Assembly (NCBI RefSeq): GCF_003473485.1
Contig: NC_053045.1
Coordinates: forward strand, 50,510,494-50,574,493
DNA: 64,000 bases
DNA from: Medicago truncatula
Taxonomy: Eukaryota; Streptophyta; Magnoliopsida; Fabales; Fabaceae
Reading direction: 5' to 3'
The translations under genes were made by a program, and so were the position numbers. The notes under the pieces were generated by a model, which was not told the origin of the DNA, ran no database searches, and saw only the letters and a program-made list of their open reading frames with translations. Shown here piece by piece: positions 54,976 through 64,000 of this stretch; position 1 is the first letter of the stretch, and every line of letters begins with the position of its first letter.

Positions 54976-55182
54976 GGTCCCGTTTGGTTTGAGCTTATGA
55001 AAAATAGCTTATGTAAATAAATAAGTTTTTATTTTAATTTATAAGTTTTCACTAACGAAAATCATATCTTCATAAACTATTTTTTCATAAACTACCTTAA
55101 AAACTTATAAATAATACTTAAAAACGTATTTATTTGCATAAGCTGTTTTGTATAAGCTCTAAAATAAGCTAATCCAAACGGG
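54976..55182. mobile_element. Harbinger-like MITE copy
   Basis: It starts GGTCCCGTTTGG and ends AATCCAAACGGG, with the same internal AGCTTATG...CATAAGCT symmetry as 49604-49825. Flanking duplications are unclear. Confidence 0.55.
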
Positions 55183-56000
55183 TATCTTGTCAAAAAAAAC
55201 TCATAGTATTTAATAAATTAACGGTTAAACTAACTTATAATAACATAAAAAAGATATGTTTAATTAGTATTTAAATTTTTCAAGTAATATTACATGTGTA
55301 AAACTGAGAAAAAAATGATAAGCTATATAAGGTTTAAATTACAGTAAGCTAATAAAAATAAGTTATAAGCATGTGGTAAAAAACTATTATCAAGGGTTTG
55401 TTTAGTATGACATGTTTTTTTAGCTTATAGTTTATAATTCACATCTTATAAGCTCTTTTGATTATAAAATACTCGTCTAATCATTATCACTTTCTCACAA
55501 TTTAACCCTTGCTTTTCTCAAAAAAGAAAAAAAAAACCTTGGAATCTTCATTGAAAAATTAAATATTTTATTTTCATGTCATTTCATATTTATAAATTAG
55601 TTCAACCGTTAATTTACTAAACACTACAAATTCAATAACTAGTTCATCCGTTATAAGATCTATTTTTTACAAACTAATAATTTATAAGCTACATTCACTA
55701 TTTTTTACCAAGCAAAGCTCAAAGTCTTTTTTTTTATATACAAAAAACCTCAATTTTTTTTTATTTTTTTTGTCATGTGAGTTTATAAGCTGTAAAAAAA
55801 AAAAAAAAAGAAAGAGTTTATAAGCCATAATCCTCCAAATTTGGCATTGCCAAACAGAACCTAAATAAATAAATAAAACGACAGCAATTGAAGTCGTTTC
55901 CCGAGTGGCAGTCCAGTCTCGTCTTCCTCCTCAGAAATACACAGTATCGCCGGCGAAGGGGTTTGCTTAGTTTAGAAGTTCCGATCTACCAACCGTGTAA

Positions 56001-59000
56001 ATGTCAACGAAAACTGAAACTCCGGTGAAGAAGAAGAATCAGAAGAAGATACAATGTTTCTGGAGTTGGGTAATCGGTTCCGTTATTCTTCGACTAATTA
56101 TCATCTACTTTCCCAAAAACCTCAACCTCTCTTCTCGCCCCGAAGTCTCCACCCCTCTCACTAGCATTCGTCGCCGTAATCATGTTTTTCCTTTCTCATC
56201 TTCTTAACTTCTACCACACGCTCCTTTTCTTCACTTCAATTCAATTCAATTCTTCTTTTTTCGCAGTTGCTGAGGGTTACTGGTTGAAGCAATCATCAAT
56301 GTCACCATATGCTGGTTCAATGTACCATGGTTCCCCTTTGTTGTTAACACTTCTCGGTCCACTCACAGTTAAAAGGTATAAATTCTATTAGTTTTTTTAT
56401 TTATTTTTTACTTCTAGATGCAATTAAAATTTAGCATGATTTTTGTATGGTGTAATGACATTCAAAAACTTTTTTGGTGATGCAGAATTGAAGGACAGCC
56501 TGATCATCTTTTATGCAGGTAACTAACTGTCAAAGTTTTTTATTTCGTAATCTTATGAACTGTAATTGTTATGATCTTTGTTGCTTGTTAATTATATATA
56601 TATCTTTGTAAATGAGTGATTTGCAAATGCTCATTTACGCTGCTAAATGTGTGGGAAGACTAGACAAGATAGGATTAGAAATGACAACAGTCAATATTAG
56701 AGAAAGAATTGGGGACCAATCATAAAAAAGATGGTGGAAGCAAAGGATTTTGGTGATTTGGCCATGTAGAGAGAAGACTTGTAGATTTTGTAGTGAGAGT
56801 AGATCAGATACAGAGTAGTCAAATCACTAGGGTCAAAGGAAAACCTAGAAAAACTGTAAAGAAACTATCGAGAAAGTTCTAGAGATTAATGAGCTGAAAG
56901 AGATATGATTGAACATTATGTCTTCGTTTGATTCATGCAGCCGACCCCACTTAGTGGAGCAAGGATTGGTTGTTGTGTACTCTGTTGCTAAATGATCTTT
57001 CCATGTGATCGATCTTCCTGAATGGCATTGATGCTGATCTTGGTCTTTATTCTTTTTTTTTCTTTCTTTCTGACAGAACTTGTTTATTGGTTCTTTTTCC
57101 CTTGTTATTCTCTTGATGTGTTTAGTGTACTTGATTAAGCAACAAATATCAACTCATTTCTGGATATAGTTTGGTTTTTGTGATAGCAGATGTTGTCACT
57201 GCAATGCTCATCTGTGCTGCTGGTAAAAAACTTCAGGCGGCATACAGTTCAAGTTTACAATCCATTGGCCTTCATCACTTATCAGAGGATTCAGGTTGTT
57301 AGCATAAACTACAAGTTTGATTCTTTCTTTCAAATTTCAAATGTTACGGTTGGGCGTGCTTCTCTTGTTTTGTTTATTGTGTTTAAGTGATAAATGTGAA
57401 ATATGTATTGAGGTTCTTTTATATATACAGATACACACACACACAGTACTTGCATGATTGTTGCTAGGTAGTGTTATGAAACATCTAATTGGTCATTATC
57501 TAGTTTTAAGAATCAGATACTGAGTATGTTTTATTATTAATAAAAAAAATGAGTAGTCCATACTTTTATCAATGGCATTGAAACTTGTGAATATGGTTAC
57601 ATGTCTATGTCTATGTGGTGTTTGGATCACAAAAAAGTAGATTCGGTTAACTAGCACTATTTCCAGAAAGAGTATTCTATCAAGTTTCTGATAAGAAATC
57701 ATGATATTTGCAACTATTGTTATGCAGGGTAAGCTATGATTGTAATCATATAATTTAATGTTTAAAGTTCCTTGTCAGGCTATGGATCTTTTGCAAGCTC
57801 TATGCAAATTCATGTACATCCTTTTTGTTAATATTTTCGTTGTTTTCAGATATCCTTCCTTCAGGGGACTTTGCTGCTCTTCTATACTTGTGGAATCCTT
57901 TTACAATTGTTGCATGTGTTGGTCTGTCCACTTCTGCAATCGAGAACTTGATGGTTGTCGTGACCCTTTATGGAGCATGCGCGCGTAAGCTGCTAACAAT
58001 CTATGCTTTTTAGTTTCTGAGTTTTAGATATTTCATTTATTTGACTGACTAGTAATGACCTGCTTCTTGAAGTCGCATTGGTATTTATTGGTTATTTTCT
58101 AGTAAGTATTGTGTGCCCCCTTATATTGAAAAAAATAAAAATACTGCACAATGCCCGTGAGTTCTGAAAACAGAAGTTAGTCTTTTGCTCCCTGGAGAAG
58201 TTCTAATGAGATTACGAGAAGTAATGGCAGGAATCTCGTTTTTAGTTGAAGGATTTCTTTTGTACAACTAGAGTTTAATAAACAAAATTTTCTATTGGTT
58301 ATTGTTTCTATTATTTTTAGTTACCTGGTAATATTTATGATCTTAGGTTTGCTTTTGGATAAAAACAAATGTGATGAAGTTTTTGAGATAAAACCAATAA
58401 AAGAGGACTAGAGTTTACTAATGCCTTCCGAACCCATGTACATGAGAAATGTACTGAGACAAAGTACACAAGGCAAATTCAATTAACAAAACTGTTTTTG
58501 CTGTTTTATTATCAGTCCATTGTTTCTTGTGTATATTTGATATAAAAGCATTCTATCGGATTCAAATTTGATGTCCAGTACCCCATTTTCCGTTAAGTTA
58601 GTTGACTAAGTCTTAGGAGAACTCCACTGGTTTATCTGACATACTGAAACCTTACATCTATGTTCCATCTTTTTAACTTGATTTCTTAAATTTATTCCTC
58701 TGCTTCAAAAGCACTATTTAATTTTGTAATCATTACTATTGAATTGACTAGTGTTCATCAAGCTGATATCCACTTGAGTAAAATTGTTGCTAATTGCTAA
58801 TAGTCAGCAAGCAGATCAGATTTTCAAAATGCTTGTTAGAACATAAAGAAATTAAAGTTTGGGGATTGGATAAATCATAAAAGATTGAAATGCATCAATA
58901 GAACATAATGTCTGCCTTGTATTATCTGGTTTTCGATCTTCATCTACTACTTCATTTAATGTTAAAACTGTACTGATGTCCAACAGGACTAGCTCCGTTG

Positions 59001-62000
59001 GCTGCTTTTGGATGGGTCATGGCTACTCATTTGTCCCTGTACCCAGCAATCCTTATTATCCCGGTATGTTGTTGCCCAAACCCATTTAATAGCATTTGCA
59101 ACATAATCCTTGTTTATCATTTTTTTCTATCCGTATCTATTATCTTATGTTACAGGTAATATTGTTATTTGGTTATGGTCCTGACGCTCCTCCTAGGAAA
59201 TTATTCCGGCAAAGGACAAATCTTGAAGTTGACGATTCCGCCTCAGGCGATAGGAGTTGTTTAGAAGATGAATTGGTAAACGAGAAAAGGATGCTGAATG
59301 TATTCTCATGGAGGCCAGTTGTGCTTTTTTTATTCTGGGCTTTGCTGTGGTCATCCTATGTTTTAGTCCTTTGTGGCATCTATGTCCAACAGCACAGTGG
59401 TCTACAGGAGATGTTCAAAAGGTTTTGTTTAAATCCTATGACCATTATTCTTTTCTGATGACAATTTTGCAAGTGACAAAACGTATCTGGATATTTGTTT
59501 GCATAATGTGTCCGTATACTTCTTATTGGTCAGTATGAAGGCTTGTTGTTATAGTAGCTGCTAGAACTTAATGCTCTGTAGACCATTAAGATCATTGCTT
59601 ATAATGCAACTAGATGCTATATAATTCCTGTGATGATGGGATTTAAGAAAAGGTTGAACTCATAATGGGTCTATTATAGGCATCCATCCTTACCTTGCAT
59701 TTGCTAGAGGCTAATTTCACAACTTGAATCTGTAACCTTCTAGCAATTCCAATGGCTTTCCTTCAGCAACTACGTTGCTTCTGGTGGAGCTTTTTCAATA
59801 ACTAAACAAGAGTGTATGGAATATCATGTGAAGACAATTGTATACCGTTAAAAGTCACTCCAAAGTAATTGCAGAAGTACTGATTTATTTATTTTTTGAT
59901 AATAAGTACCGAGTTATTGACATTGTAACTACTGTGCATATGTATGGAGCCACCTAGAAGTTTTTGTATATACATTGCCCGCAATGCTTGTTCATGCAGT
60001 GCTTGAAAGTTGAAAATGACTGTGAAGTAAAAAATTAAATGTAGTTTTGGAAATCAAATCATTCATTTCCCATATTACTCACATGTAAATGGTTATATAG
60101 TTTATACTATGTGTGGGTTTTTCTTCTATCACCCAAGTTCAAAAGTATTTATGCATGTTTTTCAATGTTAATTTTAAAGAAGTAACTTGTGATTCTGGCT
60201 GAATTTTATTTGATGACTTTTTGTATTATGCTCTGTTGAAAAACATTGATTTTTATTTTGAAACGTTCTTTTTTCCTATTATTTTCTATTTAAATATTAT
60301 TAATGAAGACTGTCAATTCTTTCAAAACTATTTCTTTTCAAGAATTGCTAGTTTCTCAACATCTTGTTAATAAATCCAGCTTGTTTATGCAGTACCTATG
60401 GCTTCATTCTTACGATACAAGATCTGTCTCCGAACATTGGAGTTTTTTGGTATGTTCTGCAGGAACTAGTACTACTTAGACTGGACTGTTTTAATTAATG
60501 CTAAAAACTTTTACACTTATTAATGTCTCATGATTTTTGCATACAGGTACTTCTTCGCAGAAGTTTTTGACTTCTTCAGAAGTTTCTTCCTTATAGTATT
60601 CCATGGGAATATTCTATTGATGATATTGCCATTAGCCTTACGTCTTAATCACCGGCCATGCTTTCTAGCTTTTGTATACATTGTGCTTTCCTCCATGTTG
60701 AAGTCTTATCCTTCTGTAAGTTTATTTCTCCTGTAATTTTACTCTTACCTTGATTGGAATTAGCTCTTCAAATTTATGCATGAAGATTTCAGTGGGTGTT
60801 GCTGAATATATTCTTCTTATTTAGAATGAAATATGCTATTATCCTTTTAAATATTCAAACCTTAATATTGTAAAGATTCTTTGTCCCGAAAAGTGCACAA
60901 ATAAAAACATATACACACTTTGCACATGCTCATACAGAATTAGAACTTAGTTGAAAATGTGGATCTACAATTTGGAAAGAAGATTGAATATTGCTGAAAT
61001 TTGTCAACTATACCCTATCTGTCTATAACTTATTAGTAACCAGGCATATTGTGAATTTGCATCCTGATGCAATCTTATTGATCCATGTTATATTTGTATT
61101 CCGTTTTAACTAGGTTGGTGATTCTGCTCTGTACCTGGGTTTACTGGGGTTATTTGCTTATGAACTCAAAGGTAAATTTTCATTCTTACTGTTCTTTTAT
61201 GTTGAGTATAATTAATAATTAATCTCTTATTGAATAATCAACTTTCTTGATTTCTAGATATGCAGTTTTCATTCTTCCTGTTTTCTGGTTATGTTGGAGT
61301 TTCACTTCTTAGCCCTGTGATGCACAACCTATGGATATGGAGGGTATGGAGCTTTGGGTTGTTCTAAATTTTCAAATAGATTAATTATTTTGCTCTCCTC
61401 ATTTCCTGAACTTCTAATGAAATTGGCAGGGTACTGGGAATGCAAACTTTTACTTTGCTACTGCAATTGGTTATGCTTGCTTGCAGGTACTTTATCTCTT
61501 CTCATTGATATCAGGTCCTCTTCTTGTGTTAATATTGTTGCTGTCTCTTTTTTCTCTCCTGCTCTTTTTAAATTGAAGGCCCTGGTCACTAAATCTACCT
61601 CACACTTCACTTGAATCTTGTAAGTTTTAAGATAATGCTAAGCAAGTGTGAACGTAGATGAAATTTTTTACCTGACCTTGTATATTTGCTATACTGAGAG
61701 TTGAATAGTAAAGTAAGTTCATGAACCTTTTGGTTTGGGCGAATACTGAGGTTCCTCCTTTCTGGGCACGATTGAGGGACGCACCTCTAGTGGGGCCATG
61801 AGTGGGGGAAGGGAGGTGCAAGGAAAAGGGTTGGAAAATATTGGCAGGAATCAAACCCTCTAGTGGAAAATTTCATTCAATTAATTAACAGGCTCCTAGT
61901 TTGACAAGTTAGAAATCAAGCATCGCAGTTAACCTCTCTAGTGGAACATTTCATTGCTTTTGTAAAATGCTTGTCTTAAGAATTTGAATCAATTGGTTTG

Positions 62001-62173
62001 GAGCTGACAAGTTGTTAAATTTAAATGATTCAGTACATTGTCATTCTGTAAACTTAAGTTTCTTCTCGTGTGGGCAGATCATTCTGGTGGTAGAAAGTGT
62101 TAGCGCCATGCTTAATCATGATAGAATGATTACGAAGCTAACTACTGCAAAGCTTCAAAATGTCAAATCTTGA
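56001..62173 (+). CDS. PIGU: GPI transamidase subunit PIG-U
   Basis: Thirteen exons: 56001-56175, 56267-56375, 56486-56518, 57170-57294, 57850-57984, 58987-59063, 59156-59421, 60393-60449, 60547-60715, 61114-61171, 61258-61343, 61430-61486 and 62078-62173. All GT/AG, phase consistent, giving 480 aa. Family signatures include RPEVSTPLTSIRRLAEGYWLKQSSMSPYAGSMYHGSPLLL near the N-terminus, LYLWNPFTIVACVGLST, FGWVMATHLSLYPAILIIPV, FWYFFAEVFDFFRSFFLIVFH and LNHRPCFLAFVYIVLSSMLKSYPSVGD. Many hydrophobic segments fit a multipass ER membrane protein. PIG-U (yeast Cdc91) acts with GPI8/PIG-K, GAA1, PIG-S and PIG-T to attach GPI anchors to proteins; it is proposed to help recognise the anchor or signal. 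A 33-bp micro-exon (exon 3) lies between larger introns; intron 3 contains a LINE relic, and a SINE-like segment may lie in intron 12. The N-terminus starts with a short Lys-rich stretch. Confidence 0.95.
56640..56975 (+). mobile_element. LINE reverse-transcriptase C-terminal relic in PIG-U intron 3
   Basis: Across several frames it reads MCGRLDKIG, NIRERIGDQ, a WFGHVERRLVDFVVRVDQIQSSQITR-like segment, KPRKTVKK and HAADPT, the tail of plant L1-type LINE polyproteins, in the same orientation as the gene. Frameshifts and stops are numerous. Confidence 0.75.
61727..61950 (-). mobile_element. Possible SINE in PIG-U intron 12
   Basis: The minus strand contains GAGGGTTTGATTCCTGCC, a tRNA box B-like segment, inside a GC-richer block unlike the rest of the intron. 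The phrase CTCTAGTGGAAMATTTCATT is repeated at 61857 and 61936. Ends are not defined. Confidence 0.35.
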
Positions 62174-64000
62174 GAGCATTTTTTGGAGTATGATTTCAAT
62201 GCATCCAAAGTTTCTTTGGTGTCCCGGAGTTCACTTGATCTTGATTTTGGTCCAAAACACGAAAAATATATTGATTCCACGATAGGAATACTGGGCTGTC
62301 CTTAAACTCCTTTTATCAATGATGTGTATTTCCTTGGATGCAAATGTTTAGTATTTGAACGCAAGGCTTCGCAGGCAGAATGCTGATTGCTAGTAAAAAA
62401 AGTATAACTTGTTATAAGGATAAACAATAGTGATTAATTTCTTAGTTAGTTAGACTTTAGAACTCTTTGATGTGCCATTTAAGAAGTTTCGGTGGCTTTG
62501 TTCTTCAAATCCTAGTACAGCAAGTGTTTATTTATTTTTATTTTTTTGTATTGCTACCAGGTTGTTTTAGGTGGACTCTTTGAATTTGTAAACTCTTCTT
62601 TGGTTATAGCTTATGGCTTTTATTAGATGAATGAATATTCTAATTGCTTTTGCCAAAAAAACACCAGCAGTTTATCAAATTAAACCAGGTAAATGAAATG
62701 ATAACGTGTTGAAATGTAGTTTTTCATGGTGACGAAGTCATGGCTTTGGACCTCCCAATAGAAAACAATATTTCATTAGATTTTATAAACAAAAAGCCAT
62801 CATATGCAGACTAAAAATGTCTCATATATTAAATTTTGCTTTAAGCCTCGCCTGCAAATCAAAATTAATGGGCCGACCCTCTTCAGAGTTCGTAGCATGT
62901 AATGGGTTAGCATGTGTTTGGAACCGCATTGCAAATTGTTTTTCCGTGTCCTGAGGCATTTTCACTGTGAAAATAGAGAAGCTACAAAAGTAAAGCTTTG
63001 ACGCTGTTGTGGTTTCATACTGGCAAAACGCGCCATTGTTCTAAGCACATGCTCAATCTACCCAAAAAAAATAATCTAGCAATGGGTTTGACGGTTGAGT
63101 TTGAATTTGCTTATGTACAAACTTTTTTTGTTGCGTTTGATGCTCCCGCCAAAATCAAGTTGTTATGTTACATTCACTGTTCTTGAGTCTGTTTTAATTT
63201 TGGAAGAATGCCTGATTGTGTTGATTCCGAGGTTCATCAAGGTGTGGGACCTCTGTCCTCACTCATCACCGACTTCACTGACTCTGGCATGTACAATGCA
63301 TTTCATATCTCTTTTTGATGTAGAGGGGACATTGGATTTCAAATTAGTGTCCTGTCTCTGAGTCCGTATGTCTATTGAACAATCTCAGTTATATGTGAAT
63401 GAATCTTTGACCCAAAAAACGTTGTTCAAAATGTATGAAAGAATCGTCCCTACCCTACTACTTAAAAACTCCCTCTTGCGTTGTGTCTTAAGACTAATTT
63501 ATTGCTTTCACACTGCATTGCCAACTTCCACGGTCAATAAGGAGGACGTTCTTGTGCTAATAGATAAATTAAAAGCAATACAATAACTTAAACGTGAAAA
63601 TTGAGATTGTGCGATTTTTTCTTTGAAGTGTAACATTTACAACAGAACATTATAAAACACCACACCAGTGTGATCTGTGATGAGATAAGAACACGATAAC
63701 GTTTTGGTATTACACATGTTGGACATGCTCCGCCATACGAGACCGTGTAAGATTATCATACGACGTGGTTGTATAATTTGTGTTGTATCACAGACTCAGT
63801 TAAATGCTCAAATAAGTAGGCCAGCATTCTAGTTGAGTCAAGCACCATTTTGTTCTTCCAAATTATAATTCCTGTGTAATTCAATCATATTTATAAAATG
63901 GAAATTTAGTCAATTAAAAAACGTCGTGAAATTATCCCTTCATCAATATAATCTATTTTATAAGATAGACATGTGTATTGTTTTGAACAGTTTCTTTCTG
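62174..64000. other. PIG-U 3' region and intergenic end of window
   Basis: 62174-62640 probably holds the 3' UTR (AT-rich, ends near AATGAATATTC). Downstream, frames at 62998-63186, 63095-63361 and 63368-63586 overlap one another, lack family resemblance and have no splice support. Nothing else was recognised. Confidence 0.45.

Larger units (their letters stand above)
54538..56000. other. PIG-U upstream region filled with MITEs
   Basis: It contains a Stowaway-like element (54693-54966), a Harbinger-like copy (54976-55182) and a possible third element from GGGTTTGTTTAG (55394) to CCAAACAGAACC (55862). Only about 55863-56000 is left as leader and core promoter for PIG-U. Confidence 0.5.

Overview
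This is a gene-poor, AT-rich nuclear segment from a flowering plant. The intron-exon structure, the GRAS, F-box/PP2 and BAG families and the repeat landscape (Stowaway, hAT, MULE, Helitron, SINE, copia and gypsy relics) point to a legume. A Medicago/Trifolium-type galegoid legume is my best guess; this is inference from sequence style, not a database match.

Six intact nuclear genes can be modelled with consistent GT/AG introns and reading phase. On the minus strand they are: a BAG-family co-chaperone (16452-17576, 4 exons, 280 aa); an MBOAT lysophospholipid acyltransferase (20110-23306, 7 exons, 462 aa); an F-box/PP2-A protein (27667-29443, 3 exons, 286 aa); the GRAS factor SCL28 (39883-41916, one exon, 677 aa); and a UBA-UIM-UBX protein (46650-50477, 11 exons, 580 aa). 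On the plus strand is the GPI-transamidase subunit PIG-U (56001-62173, 13 exons, 480 aa). They are independent housekeeping or regulatory genes with no operon-like link. They cover membrane lipid remodelling, GPI anchoring, chaperone and p97/CDC48 protein quality control, and cell-cycle/organ-size transcription.

The left 16 kb is a graveyard of gene fragments and elements. It holds a two-exon fragment of replication factor C carrying an internal deletion; a 3.5-kb element with palindromic, LTR-like ends and a tRNA-Met-type primer site; an inverted duplication of a stomatin/SPFH fragment, one arm of which is fused to a FAR1 DNA-binding domain; and a decayed Helitron helicase.

The intergenic spaces between 23 and 56 kb hold elements whose boundaries can be read to the base from target-site duplications: two hAT elements with 8-bp duplications, a MULE with a 9-bp duplication and a residual transposase zinc knuckle, an 876-bp insertion with a 9-bp duplication nested in a long-TIR element, two solo LTRs with 5-bp duplications (one sitting inside a Stowaway-like MITE), and a 2.3-kb non-autonomous Helitron.

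The observations most worth following up are the stomatin inverted repeat with its FAR1 fusion (a natural hairpin-RNA candidate), the palindromic-LTR element, the cluster of MSA-like sites upstream of SCL28, and a 212-bp near-perfect palindrome at 15.2 kb. No tRNA, rRNA or CRISPR feature was seen.
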